DNA from: Streptomyces fuscichromogenes | GTDB taxonomy: Bacteria > Actinomycetota > Actinomycetes > Streptomycetales > Streptomycetaceae | Assembly: GCF_014645815.1 (NCBI RefSeq) | Contig: NZ_BMML01000004.1 | Location: forward strand, 248,001-312,000 | Direction of reading: 5' to 3' | DNA length: 64,000 nt | In this document: positions 28,217 to 36,537 of the stretch, in pieces | How the letters are laid out: each line of letters opens with the position of its first letter | How positions within the stretch are numbered: the stretch's first letter is position 1 | Program-made: the position numbers and the translations under genes | Notes under the pieces: generated by a model | What the model saw: the letters and a program-made list of their open reading frames with translations, nothing else | Database searches by the model: none | Told to the model about the DNA's origin: nothing

Positions 28217-28542
28217 CCGAAGAACCCCTCGACGTGGCAGGACTCAGGCGCCGACTGGCCGAGTTCGCCGCCGCCCGCGACTGGCAGCAGTACCACACCC
28301 CCAAGAACCTGGTGGCCGCCCTCAGTGTGGAGGCGTCCGAACTCGTGGAAATCTTCCAGTGGCTGACCCCGGAGGAGTCGTCCCGGGTGATGGCGGATCC
28401 CGGCACCGCCCACCGGGTCACGGACGAGGTCGCCGACGTGTTCTCGTACCTCCTCCAGCTCTGCGACGTCCTGGACATCGACCCGCTGGCCGCACTGGCC
28501 GCGAAGATCGAGCGCAACGAGGAGCGGTTCCCGCCCGTCTGA
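28213..28542 (+). CDS. MazG-like nucleotide pyrophosphohydrolase
   Basis: 109 residues, a single MazG/dCTPase-type helical domain. Seen: WQQYHTPKNLVAALSVEASE, with the metal-binding ExxE as EASE, then DEVADVFSYLLQLCDVLDID for the ExxD half, then KIERNEERFP. Family knowledge: such enzymes hydrolyse non-canonical or excess (d)NTPs to NMP and pyrophosphate, cleaning the nucleotide pool. GTG 28213 overlaps the upstream ATPase stop by four bases. The pair ATPase plus MazG-like hydrolase could be a metabolic unit or a defence-like module; the sequence alone cannot decide. The key acidic residues are present. Confidence 0.85.
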   Translation: MTEEPLDVAGLRRRLAEFAAARDWQQYHTPKNLVAALSVEASELVEIFQWLTPEESSRVMADPGTAHRVTDEVADVFSYLLQLCDVLDIDPLAALAAKIERNEERFPPV

Positions 28543-28580
28543 TGGATGGTCAGGGAGGAGGGCCGGGCTCCGTTTTAACG

Positions 28581-28686
28581 CTCAGTAGTTGATTCCCCGC
28601 CCTAATCCGAATTGTTGTCCACAGATTTCCGTCTTCCTCTGGCTCCAGGTCTCGGCAACCCTCACTCTGGGTAGTGAACTACTGAG
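28581..28686. promoter_or_regulatory. Widely spaced perfect inverted repeat upstream of a small unknown gene
   Basis: Seen: CTCAGTAGTT at 28581-28590 and its exact reverse complement AACTACTGAG at 28677-28686, 86 bases apart, in an AT-richer 184-base gap. Spacing is eight to nine helical turns. Inference: paired operator half-regions that could support DNA looping, or an extended RNA stem enclosing 86 bases. Confidence 0.45.
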
Positions 28687-28726
28687 TGCGGCAACACAGT
28701 TCGGATCGACGGGGACGGGGCGGCGG

Positions 28727-29185
28727 ATGGACGCGATGCGGCTCATCGTGGCGAGCAGACGGGCGCTGGCGCACGGCGCGGGTGTTCCGGAGATGATGAC
28801 CGAGGTGTGGCAGGCACAGGCCCTGGCCCAGGCGATCGGCAGCCGGCTGGCCGTCTCCGGCCCGCCCGAGCTGCGTGGCGAGGCCCTCGGCCTGACCGAA
28901 CTGGCGGGCCGCGGCTGTGGCGTGCTGGGCACCCCCGACCTGGACCCCGGCACCCTGCGCGCCGCCCAGCTCACCGAACTGGACGATGCCCGCCTGACCC
29001 TGCTGAGCCTCGGCGGCCTCCTGGGCGAGGTCGGCATCGCGCTGGTCGGCATGGCCAGCGGCGCGGCCGACGAGGCGACGTACTGGCAGTGCATGGAGGC
29101 CATCGACGCGGCCGACGAGTCCCGGGACAGGGTGCTGGAGATGCTCCGCAAGCTGGCGGCCCGGGAGGAGGTCCGCGACGGTTAG
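28727..29185 (+). CDS. Small helical protein, DUF6099-like
   Basis: 152 residues, largely alpha-helical with no membrane segment. Seen: MRLIVASRRALAHGAGVPEM, VWQAQALAQAIGSRLAV, and a C-terminal helix ADESRDRVLEMLRKLAARE. The pattern fits a Streptomyces-specific family I recall as DUF6099, with no known function; I am not certain of the family name. ATG 28727 is chosen from the conserved beginning; a frame open from 28589 would run through the upstream inverted repeat. Its neighbours (MazG-like gene upstream, LLM oxidoreductase downstream) give no functional hint. Confidence 0.6.
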   Translation: MDAMRLIVASRRALAHGAGVPEMMTEVWQAQALAQAIGSRLAVSGPPELRGEALGLTELAGRGCGVLGTPDLDPGTLRAAQLTELDDARLTLLSLGGLLGEVGIALVGMASGAADEATYWQCMEAIDAADESRDRVLEMLRKLAAREEVRDG

Positions 29186-29256
29186 CCCGTGGGTGGACAC
29201 GTGTGGCGGGTGGTGCCGATGCGGTTGACGAGGCGGAGTCCGTGCAGGATGGGTGT

Positions 29257-30180
29257 ATGGACCTTCGTATCTTCACCGAGCCCCAGCAGGGCGCGAGCTA
29301 CGACACCCTCCTCGCCGTCGCCAAGGCCACCGAGGACCTCGGATTCGACGCCTTCTTCCGGTCCGACCACTATCTGAAGATGGGTGACGTGGACGGCCTG
29401 CCCGGCCCCACCGACGCCTGGATCACCCTCGCCGGACTCGCCCGCGAGACCCGGCGGATCCGCCTCGGCACCCTCATGACCGCGGGAACCTTCCGGCTGC
29501 CCGGCGTGCTCGCCATCCAGGTCGCCCAGGTCGACCAGATGTCCGGCGGCCGGGTCGAACTGGGCCTGGGCGCGGGCTGGTTCGAGGACGAGCACAAGGC
29601 GTACGGCATCCCCTTCCCGAAGGAGAAGTTCGGCCGCCTGGAGGAGCAGCTGGCGATCGTCACCGGGCTCTGGGAGACCCGGCTCGGCGACACCTTCGAC
29701 TTCCGCGGCACCTACTACGACCTCACCGACTCGCCGGCCCTGCCCAAGCCCGCCCAGGCCCGGATCCCGGTGCTGATCGGCGGCCACGGAGCCACCCGCA
29801 CCCCGAAACTGGCCGCGCGCTACGCCGACGAGTTCAACATGCCGTTCGCCTCGGTCGAGGACAGCGAGCGGCAGTTCGGCCGGGTGCGCGCCGCCGCCGA
29901 GGCGGCCGGCCGCGGGGCGGACGAGCTGACGTACTCCAACGCCCTCGTGGTCTGCGTCGGCAAGGACGACCAGGAGGTCGCCCGCCGTGCCGCCGTGATC
30001 GGCCGCGAGGTCGACGAGCTGAAGGCCAACGGCCTGGCCGGCACCCCCGCCGAGGTCGTCGAGAAGATCGGCCGCTACGCCGGGATCGGCTCCCGCCGCC
30101 TCTACCTCCAGGTCCTCGACCTCTCCGACCTCGACCACCTGGAGCTGATCTCCGCCCAGGTGCAGCCGCAGCTGTCGTGA
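29257..30180 (+). CDS. LLM-class F420-dependent oxidoreductase
   Basis: 307 residues, luciferase-like TIM barrel. Seen: DLRIFTEPQQGASYDTLL, FDAFFRSDHYLKM, TRRIRLGTLMTAGTFRLPG, VDQMSGGRVELGLGAGWFED and PVLIGGHGATRTPKLAARYA. Family knowledge: this branch uses coenzyme F420 rather than FMN for hydride transfer; substrates range from lipids to natural-product intermediates. It is probably cytoplasmic and monocistronic, with a strong hairpin terminator starting 21 bases after its stop. ATG 29257 is supported by the first beta strand; the ribosome site (AGGATGGG) is acceptable. Confidence 0.88.
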   Translation: MDLRIFTEPQQGASYDTLLAVAKATEDLGFDAFFRSDHYLKMGDVDGLPGPTDAWITLAGLARETRRIRLGTLMTAGTFRLPGVLAIQVAQVDQMSGGRVELGLGAGWFEDEHKAYGIPFPKEKFGRLEEQLAIVTGLWETRLGDTFDFRGTYYDLTDSPALPKPAQARIPVLIGGHGATRTPKLAARYADEFNMPFASVEDSERQFGRVRAAAEAAGRGADELTYSNALVVCVGKDDQEVARRAAVIGREVDELKANGLAGTPAEVVEKIGRYAGIGSRRLYLQVLDLSDLDHLELISAQVQPQLS

Positions 30181-30200
30181 CCTTCGCTCCGCGCACTCCC

Positions 30201-30228
30201 CGCCCCCGACCCGAAAGGGCCGGGGGCG
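30201..30228 (+). terminator. Rho-independent-like terminator after LLM oxidoreductase gene
   Basis: Seen: a 12-bp stem with one mismatch (CGCCCCCGACCC against GGGCCGGGGGCG) around a GAAA tetraloop, followed by GTTGTTTCC. It separates the LLM gene from the synthetase operon leader. Confidence 0.75.
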
Positions 30229-30240
30229 GTTGTTTCCCCG

Positions 30241-30657
30241 GCCGTCGCGATTTCTGACACCGAGTGTAAGAAAAAATTGCGGTGCAATTTCGGAAGCGGG
30301 TCTCCGGCGCCGCGCTTTCCCGTGCCGACCGGTTTTTACATTCTGCTTTCCTGGGTCCTTTGACAATCAGGTGCGCCGGTTTCTATTCTCGGCGGGTATT
30401 CAGGGCCCCGGCGCCGTGGCTCTCGGTACTGACCTGGTCGGTGGGGGACGATGTACAGGTACGTGCACCATGGGTGTCCCGGAGTGCTCGATTTCTGTTT
30501 CCGGCGCCCCTTTCTGACGCCCCGCAGCAGCCTCTGAGCCTGGGCGCGCGCGATTCCGGTGTGATTTCCCGGATTTTTCCCTGCCCGGATTCTCCGGCCA
30601 CCCGTCCTCGGCCACCACCCCTCGGCCATCGACGCGACAGGAAGAGAAGGCACCGCC
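30241..30657 (+). promoter_or_regulatory. Long AT-richer leader of the A-T-TE synthetase operon, with candidate promoter
   Basis: Seen: 417 bases without a credible gene, the longest such stretch here. Its first 150 bases are far richer in A and T than the surroundings (for example AAGAAAAAATTGCGG near 30268). TTGACA at 30360-30365 and TATTCT at 30384-30389, 18 bases apart, form a good vegetative (HrdB-type) promoter, which would give a 5' leader of about 260 bases. No riboswitch fold was recognised. The size suggests several regulator sites or an RNA-level control. Confidence 0.55.
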
Positions 30658-33426
30658 ATGACCACCGCCATGACCAACGCCGTTTCCACCCCCCGCACCA
30701 TCGTGGACCTGCTGTGCGACGCCGCCCGGAACCACGACGCGTCCGGACTGCGCTACCCGCGGACCGCGACCGACACCGACGCGCTCTTCCAGAGCTATCC
30801 CGAACTCCTCGACGCGGCCCGCTCCGTGCTCGGCGGCCTGCGCGAACGCGGGCTCGCCGCCGGGGACAAGGCCGTCCTGCTGCTGGAGCGTCCGCAGGAA
30901 TTCCTCGCCGCGTTCTGGGCCTGCCAGCTGGGCGGCTTCGTGCCCTGCCCGATGGCCGCGCTCGGCGGCGACCCGGAGCGCTGGTCCGCCCAGCTCGCCC
31001 ACGTCGACACCCTCCTCGACCACCCGCTGCTCGTCACCAGCGCGACCCTCGCCGCCGAACTCCCGCGCACCGAGGGCCTGTCGGTCGTCCCCCTGGAGGA
31101 GCTGTACGCGGCCCCCGCCGACGTCCTCCACGAGGCCGACCCCAAGGACACCGCCGTCCTAGTGCTGACCTCAGGCTCCACCGGCAACTCCAAGGCCGTG
31201 ATGCTCTCGCACGGCAACCTGCTCGCCGCCATGTCCGGCAAGAACGGCTACCACCGGCTGACCGCCGCCGACACCAGCCTCAACTGGGTCTCCTTCGACC
31301 ATGTCGCCGCCCTGCTGGAGTGCCATCTGCTGCCGCTGTCCACCGGCAGCACCCAGGTGCACGTCGAGGCACCCGTCGTCCTCCAGGAGCCGCTCAACTT
31401 CCTGCGGCTCATATCCGGCTTCGGCGTCACCATGACCTTCACCCCCAACTTCCTTCTCGGGCTGCTCAATCCGCAGGCCGACCGGCTCGCGGAGGAGGAC
31501 GGCGACGGCCTCGACCTGTCCCGGCTGCGGCACATCATCAGCGGCGGCGAGGCCGTGGTCCGCACCACCGGCGAGACCTTCCTGGCCCGCTTCGCCCGCC
31601 ACGGCCTGCGCCCCGACGCCCTCTGGCCCGCCTTCGGCATGTCCGAGACCTGCGCCGGCAGCATCTACTCCACCGAGTTCCCGGCCGCCGACCAGGGCCA
31701 GGAGTTCGCCAACCTGGGCCGGCCCGTCGAGGGACTGCGGATCCGGATCGCCGACGAGGAGGACCACCACGAGCTCGGTCCGGGCGAGGTGGGCGAACTC
31801 CAGCTCAACGGCCCCATGATCACAGCCGGTTACCACAACGACGAACAGGCCACCCAGGACGCCTTCACCCCCGACGGCTGGTTCCGCAGCGGCGACCTCG
31901 GCCGCCTCGACGAGGGCCGGCTCACCCTCGTCGGACGCAGCAAGGACAGCGTCATCGTCAACGGCGTCAACTACTTCAGCCACGACATCGAGTCGGTCCT
32001 CGAAGGCCTCGACGACGTGGCCCGCTCCTATGTCGCCGCCTTCCCGACCCGCGCCCCCGGCAGCGACACCGAGCAACTCGTCATCGCCTTCCACCCGGAG
32101 TGCGCCGACGGCGACGAACTCGCCCTGTACCGGGTGCTGACCGCCGTCCGCAGCAGCGTCGTCATGCACTGGGGCTTCCGGCCCGCCCTCGTCCTGCCGC
32201 TGCCCGTGGCGGCGTTCCCCAAGACCAGCCTCGGCAAGATCCAGCGCTCCCTCATGCGCAAGCGCCTGGAGGCGGGCGCCTACGACGAGGTCCGTACCGC
32301 CGTCGACGACCTGGTGCTGCGCCGGCTCGGCGGCTACCACGCGCCCGAGGGCGGCACCGAGACGGTCCTCGCCGGCATCTACGCCGAGATGTTCGACACC
32401 GACCCGGAGAAGCTGAGCGCCACCGCCAACTTCTTCGACCTGGGCGGCACCTCGCTGGACATCCTGCGGCTGCGCTCCCTGGTCGCCCAGCGCCTGGGCG
32501 CCGCCGACCTCCAGATCATCACCGTCCTGCGGGCCCCGACCGTCCGCGCCCTCGCCGCCCACCTCGACGGCGCCGCGCACGGCGGGCAGGAGTACGACCC
32601 GATCGTCCCCATGCAGGCGAGCGGTGACAAGACCCCGCTGTTCTGCGTCCACCCGGGCGTCGGCGAGGTCCTCGTCTTCGTCAACCTCGCCAAGTACTTC
32701 GTCGGCGACCGCCCCTTCTACGCCCTGCGCGCCCGCGGCTTCAACCCCGGCGAGACGCCTTTCGGCAGCTTCGCCGAGATGGTCGACACATACGTCCGGG
32801 CCATCCGCGAACGGCAGCCGCACGGTCCCTACGCCGTCGCCGGGTACTCCTACGGCGGAGCCGTCGCCTTCGAGATCGCCAAGGTGCTCCAGGACCAGGG
32901 CGAACGCGTCGACTTCGTCGGCAGCTTCAACCTGCCCCCGCACATCAAGTACCGCATGGAGGAACTGGACTTCGTCGAGACGGCCGCCAACCTCGCCTTC
33001 TTCCTGGAACTGATCGACAAGAAGCAGTCCCTCGAACTCCCGGCGCAACTGCGCGACCTGCCCAGGGACGAGCAGCTGGCGTACTTCGTCGACCACGCGC
33101 CCGAGGGCCGGCTCGCCGAACTCGACCTGACCTTCGAGAAGTTCAAGGCCTGGGCCGAACTCGCCGACGGCCTCACCGACCTGGGCCGCAGCTACGCCCC
33201 CGGCGGCAAGGTCCGCTCGATGAGCGTCTTCTACGCCATCCCGCTGCGCGGCACCAAGCAGGACTGGCTCGACAACGAGCTGCGCCGCTGGGACGAGCAC
33301 ACCACCGAGGCCAACCGCTACCTCGACGTGCCCGGCGAGCACTACACCCTGATGGGCCCGCGGCACGTGGCCGCCTTCCAGTCCATCCTCCGCAAGGAAC
33401 TCGACCGCGCCCTCGGCGACGCCTGA
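30658..33426 (+). CDS. A-T-TE nonribosomal-peptide-synthetase-like enzyme (polyporic acid / aryl-quinone synthetase type)
   Basis: 922 residues in three domains with no condensation domain. Seen: adenylation (about 25-560) with [10 protein letters not shown] at 170-179, [14 protein letters not shown] and catalytic Lys527 in TSLGKIQRS; a thiolation domain with [10 protein letters not shown] and carrier Ser599; and a thioesterase (about 650-920) with GYSYGG, nucleophile Ser731, and His895. Family knowledge: this architecture joins two arylpyruvates to dihydroxyquinones or furanones (fungal atromentin synthetases, Ralstonia RalA, and Streptomyces EchA/TerA, which make polyporic acid from phenylpyruvate). 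The reductase and SnoaL-like genes that follow are the partners expected for conversion of polyporic acid to a terphenyl triol. Substrate choice is inferred. GAAGG precedes the ATG. It starts the operon. Confidence 0.85.
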   Translation: MTTAMTNAVSTPRTIVDLLCDAARNHDASGLRYPRTATDTDALFQSYPELLDAARSVLGGLRERGLAAGDKAVLLLERPQEFLAAFWACQLGGFVPCPMAALGGDPERWSAQLAHVDTLLDHPLLVTSATLAAELPRTEGLSVVPLEELYAAPADVLHEADPKDTAVLVLTSGSTGNSKAVMLSHGNLLAAMSGKNGYHRLTAADTSLNWVSFDHVAALLECHLLPLSTGSTQVHVEAPVVLQEPLNFLRLISGFGVTMTFTPNFLLGLLNPQADRLAEEDGDGLDLSRLRHIISGGEAVVRTTGETFLARFARHGLRPDALWPAFGMSETCAGSIYSTEFPAADQGQEFANLGRPVEGLRIRIADEEDHHELGPGEVGELQLNGPMITAGYHNDEQATQDAFTPDGWFRSGDLGRLDEGRLTLVGRSKDSVIVNGVNYFSHDIESVLEGLDDVARSYVAAFPTRAPGSDTEQLVIAFHPECADGDELALYRVLTAVRSSVVMHWGFRPALVLPLPVAAFPKTSLGKIQRSLMRKRLEAGAYDEVRTAVDDLVLRRLGGYHAPEGGTETVLAGIYAEMFDTDPEKLSATANFFDLGGTSLDILRLRSLVAQRLGAADLQIITVLRAPTVRALAAHLDGAAHGGQEYDPIVPMQASGDKTPLFCVHPGVGEVLVFVNLAKYFVGDRPFYALRARGFNPGETPFGSFAEMVDTYVRAIRERQPHGPYAVAGYSYGGAVAFEIAKVLQDQGERVDFVGSFNLPPHIKYRMEELDFVETAANLAFFLELIDKKQSLELPAQLRDLPRDEQLAYFVDHAPEGRLAELDLTFEKFKAWAELADGLTDLGRSYAPGGKVRSMSVFYAIPLRGTKQDWLDNELRRWDEHTTEANRYLDVPGEHYTLMGPRHVAAFQSILRKELDRALGDA

Positions 33427-33443
33427 CCACAGGGAGAGAATCA

Positions 33444-34367
33444 GTGAACGGCAAGAAGATCCTGGTCACCGGTGCCACCGGACAGGTCGCCGGACCGGTG
33501 GCCAAGGCCCTGGCCCAGGACAACGAGGTCTGGGCGCTCGGCCGCTTCGGCACCCCCGGCGCCGAGGACGACCTCACCCGGCACGGCGTGCGCACCTTCC
33601 GCTGGGACATGGACGACACCGGTGACGGCACCCTCATGGGCCTGCCCGAGGACTTCACCCACGTCTTCCACTCGGCGGTGCGACGCGGCGAGGACGGCGA
33701 CTTCAACGCGGCCGTCGAGGTCAACTCGGTGGCCGCCGGGCGCCTGATGACGCACTGCCGTACCGCCGAGGCGTTCCTGTACGTGTCCACGGGCGCCCTC
33801 TACGCCCGGCAGACCCTCGACCACAAGTACACCGAGACCGATCCCCTGGACGGCAGGGCCGACTGGCTGCCCGCCTACCCGGTGGGCAAGATCGCCGCGG
33901 AGGGCACGGTCCGCGCCTTCGCGCGGACCCTCGGCCTGCCCACCGTCATCGCCCGCCTCAACATCGCCTACGGGCCCGGCGGTTACGGCGGTGTCCCGAT
34001 GCTCTACCTCAAGCGGATGCTGGCCGGCGAGCCGCTCCCGGTCCCCGTCGAGGGCCAGAACTGGTGCTCCCTGCTGTACACCGACGACCTCGTGGAGCAG
34101 GTCCCGTACCTGTGGAAGGCGGCGAGCGTGCCGGTGACCCTCACCAACTGGGGCGGCGACGAACCGGTCGGCATCACCGACTGCGTCCGGTACCTGGAGG
34201 AGCTGACCGGGGTCGAGGCGCACCTCGTGCCGAGCGAGGTCACCCGGGAGACCTACCAGTTCGACCCGACCCTGCGCCGCTCCCTCACCGGCCCGTGCAA
34301 GGTCACCTGGCGCGAGGGCATCCGACGGACCGTGGCCGCGCTGTATCCCGAGCACCTCAAGGACTGA
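33444..34367 (+). CDS. NAD(P)-dependent reductase, extended-SDR fold (TerB-like quinone reductase)
   Basis: 307 residues. Seen: Rossmann motif TGATGQVAG at 9-17, catalytic-type YPVGK with Tyr145 and Lys149, and [10 protein letters not shown] in the C-terminal substrate lobe. Family knowledge: extended SDR proteins include epimerases and reductases; in the terfestatin pathway such an enzyme (TerB) reduces polyporic acid, after which an NTF2-fold dehydratase (TerC) removes water. Position between an A-T-TE synthetase (17 bases upstream) and a SnoaL-like gene (7 bases downstream) matches that order. GTG 33444 follows AGGGAGAG. A sugar-nucleotide epimerase role is the alternative, but no sugar genes are near. 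Confidence 0.8.
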   Translation: MNGKKILVTGATGQVAGPVAKALAQDNEVWALGRFGTPGAEDDLTRHGVRTFRWDMDDTGDGTLMGLPEDFTHVFHSAVRRGEDGDFNAAVEVNSVAAGRLMTHCRTAEAFLYVSTGALYARQTLDHKYTETDPLDGRADWLPAYPVGKIAAEGTVRAFARTLGLPTVIARLNIAYGPGGYGGVPMLYLKRMLAGEPLPVPVEGQNWCSLLYTDDLVEQVPYLWKAASVPVTLTNWGGDEPVGITDCVRYLEELTGVEAHLVPSEVTRETYQFDPTLRRSLTGPCKVTWREGIRRTVAALYPEHLKD

Positions 34368-34374
34368 GAAGGAC

Positions 34375-34806
34375 ATGACCGAGAAGACCGCCGAGAACAC
34401 CGTCGAGAGCACCGCCGACCCGCTCGCCCCGGTCCACGCCGCCTACGCCGCCTTCGCCACCCGGGACGTGGGCGCGCTGCTCGACGCCTTCCACCCGGAC
34501 ATCGAGTGGGTGCACCCCGACGGCATGGCGCGGTACGGCCTCGGCGGCACCAAGCACGGGCACACGGGCGTCAAGGAGTTCCTGGCCCGGGTGCCGGCCG
34601 TGCTGGGCGGGATGCGGCTGCACCCCGAGGAGTTCGTCCGGGAGGGGAACCGGGTGGTCGTCTTCGGCCACCGGGACGTCGTCTCCCTCTCCGGCCACAC
34701 CGAGACCCTGCCGTTCGTGCACTCCTGGGTGCTGCGCGACGGGCGTGCGGTCCGGATGGAGGACATCTTCGACACCGTCGCCTTCCACCGCGTCATCGAG
34801 AGCTGA
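34375..34806 (+). CDS. SnoaL/NTF2-like protein, probable dehydratase (TerC-like)
   Basis: 143 residues, a cone-shaped NTF2-like fold. Seen: VHAAYAAFATRDVGALLDAF, HPDIEWVHPDG, GVKEFLARVPAVLG and LPFVHSWVLRDGRAVRMED. Several His and Asp residues (in HPDIEWVHPDG and FVHSW) could serve as acid-base groups. Family knowledge: in the p-terphenyl pathway the NTF2-like partner dehydrates the reduced quinone to the aromatic triol. It follows the reductase by 7 bases with AAGGA, so the two are surely co-translated. The last 14 bases overlap the opposing LysR gene. SnoaL-type cyclase or ketosteroid-isomerase-like roles are alternatives. Confidence 0.8.
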   Translation: MTEKTAENTVESTADPLAPVHAAYAAFATRDVGALLDAFHPDIEWVHPDGMARYGLGGTKHGHTGVKEFLARVPAVLGGMRLHPEEFVREGNRVVVFGHRDVVSLSGHTETLPFVHSWVLRDGRAVRMEDIFDTVAFHRVIES

Positions 34807-35740
34807 GCGAGCCGCCGGCGCCCTGGTTCCGGGCCAGCTCGGCCGCGGCCTCCCGCACGGCCGGCAGCAGCGCCGCCACCTGCGGGCTGCGGACGGCTCC
34901 CTCCCGCACCACGAGGGTGATACGGCGGGTCAGTTCGGGCCCGGCCGGGGTGATCCGGGCGACCGGAAGTCCCGGCCGGCTCGGCACCAGGTCGGGTACC
35001 AGCGCCACGCCCCAGCCCAGCGAGACCAGCCCGAACACGGCCTGCATGTCCCCGATGTCGGAGACGATGTCGGGCACGAACCCGGCCCCGGCGCAGGCGT
35101 GCAGGGCGAGCCGGCCGAGTCGCGAGGTCCGGTCGAGCAGCCACGGGTCCTCGGCGAACTCCTCCAGGCGGCACGGGTGTTCGCTGCCGGCCAGCGGATG
35201 CCCCGGGGCGGTGATCAGCCGGACGCGGTCGCTGAGCACCTCCTCCTCGTACAACCCGGGCACCCCGGGTTCGGGCACCCGTGGATAGCCGGTGGCCAGG
35301 ACGGCGTCGAGGCGGCCCAGCCGCACCGTCTGCCGCCCCTGGTCCGGGGCCACCCCGTGCAGGGTGATACGCAGCCGCGGATGCTCCTCGCGCAGCCGGC
35401 TCAGCGCCGGCACCAGCAGCGCGGGCCCCTCGTGCAACGGGACACCCACCCGCAGTTCGCCGCCGATCTCCCCGTCTCCGGCCAGCAACTGAGCTTCCGC
35501 AGCCTCCAGTTGGTTAACGATCTGGTCCGTGTGCGCCACCAGCAGCCGCCCGGCCGGGGTGAGTTCGGCCCGCTTGCTGCCCCGGTCCAGCAGTGCGGTA
35601 CCGGTCTCCGACTCCAGGGCGGAGAGCTGCTGGGAGACCGCGGAGCGGGTGTAGTTCAGGGCCTGCGCCGCCGCGGCGATGGACCCCCGGGCGCCGACCT
35701 CACGCAGCAGAACCAGTTTCCGTACGTCCAGCACCGTCAT
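34793..35740 (-). CDS. LysR-family transcriptional regulator
   Basis: 315 residues. Seen: HTH VLDVRKLVLLREVGARGSIA then LNYTRSAVSQQLSALESETG, and a C-terminal effector domain. It is divergent from the AzoR-like gene at 35860 and convergent with the terphenyl-type operon, which it overlaps by 14 bases. A dyad in the divergent promoter (35766-35777) is a candidate binding site. Family knowledge: divergently encoded LysR proteins usually activate the neighbour in response to its substrate. Inference: it may sense a quinone and control the azoreductase; control of the synthetase operon is possible but its promoter is 5 kb away. Confidence 0.88.
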   Translation of the reverse strand: MTVLDVRKLVLLREVGARGSIAAAAQALNYTRSAVSQQLSALESETGTALLDRGSKRAELTPAGRLLVAHTDQIVNQLEAAEAQLLAGDGEIGGELRVGVPLHEGPALLVPALSRLREEHPRLRITLHGVAPDQGRQTVRLGRLDAVLATGYPRVPEPGVPGLYEEEVLSDRVRLITAPGHPLAGSEHPCRLEEFAEDPWLLDRTSRLGRLALHACAGAGFVPDIVSDIGDMQAVFGLVSLGWGVALVPDLVPSRPGLPVARITPAGPELTRRITLVVREGAVRSPQVAALLPAVREAAAELARNQGAGGSLSSR

Positions 35741-35765
35741 CCTCGCTAACGCTTCCGGTTACGAA

Positions 35766-35777
35766 CTGCCACGGCAG
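35766..35777. promoter_or_regulatory. Dyad in the LysR/AzoR divergent promoter
   Basis: Seen: CTGCCACGGCAG, five-base arms around AC, 26 bases upstream of the LysR start and 83 bases before AzoR. Size and position fit a LysR autoregulatory site. Confidence 0.45.
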
Positions 35778-35859
35778 ATTACGGGACATCGCCCCGACCG
35801 GGACTTTCAATGAATCACAGTCCGATGTGAACGACCTGATCAGACAGGGGTTTTCCGCC

Positions 35860-36531
35860 ATGGCCACACTGCTCCACCTCGACTCCAGCCCACGCGTGGG
35901 CTCGGTCTCCCGGCAGATCTCGGGCGAGTTCGCCGAGGCCTGGCGCAAGGCCAACCCCGAGGGCAGCTACATCTACCGCGACCTCGCTGTCGGCCCGGTT
36001 CCGCATGTCGACAACGCCCAGATCGAGGTGATGCACCGCCTGGAGAAGGAGGGCGTACGCGATCTCGCTGCGGCCCGCGACGCGGCCGTCACGCCTCAGG
36101 AGCAGGCGAGTTGGGCGATCACTTGGCCGCTGATAGAGGAACTCCTGGCCGCCGACACCATTCTGCTCGGGGTGCCGATGTACAACTTCTCGGTGCCCTC
36201 GACCTTCAAGGCGTGGTTCGACCGGGTGCTGATCGCCCCGCTCATCGCCGATCCGGCCACCGGCCAGGGCCCGCTGTCCGGCAGGAAGGTCGTGGTGGCC
36301 TCGGCGCGCGGCGGTGCATACGGTCCCGGCACGCCCCGCCATGACTGCGACCACCAGGAGCCGTACCTGCGGGCCGCCCTCGGCATGGTCGGCCTCGCCG
36401 ACGACCTCACGTTCCTGCACGCCGAACTGACCAAGTCGGCGCACGTACCCCGGCTCGCCCAGTTCAAGGAGGCGGCGGCGTCGTCGTACCAGCGGGCGCT
36501 GGAGGGCGCCCGCACCCACGCCGTTTCCTGA
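35860..36531 (+). CDS. FMN-dependent NADH:quinone/azo oxidoreductase (AzoR family)
   Basis: 223 residues, flavodoxin-like fold. Seen: LLHLDSSPRVGSVSRQIS for phosphate binding, GVPMYNFSVPSTFKAWFDRV (the PMYNF flavin motif) and SARGGAYG near the isoalloxazine site. Family knowledge: AzoR enzymes carry out two-electron reduction of quinones and azo compounds in the cytoplasm, avoiding semiquinone radicals. Context: next to a probable aryl-quinone pathway and divergent from a LysR regulator, so protection against, or reduction of, a quinone product is a reasonable idea. ATG 35860 follows AGGGG. It converges on the FAD-oxidase gene seven bases away. Confidence 0.9.
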   Translation: MATLLHLDSSPRVGSVSRQISGEFAEAWRKANPEGSYIYRDLAVGPVPHVDNAQIEVMHRLEKEGVRDLAAARDAAVTPQEQASWAITWPLIEELLAADTILLGVPMYNFSVPSTFKAWFDRVLIAPLIADPATGQGPLSGRKVVVASARGGAYGPGTPRHDCDHQEPYLRAALGMVGLADDLTFLHAELTKSAHVPRLAQFKEAAASSYQRALEGARTHAVS

Positions 36532-36537
36532 ACGCGG

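Noticed and set aside
30241..30517. Short open frames in the synthetase leader
   Set aside because: They have no credible ribosome sites or conserved-looking sequence, and base composition is that of a control region.
31171..33366. A long open frame antisense to the A-T-TE synthetase
   Set aside because: No recognisable motif, and the sense strand has full A, T and TE domain motifs in order.
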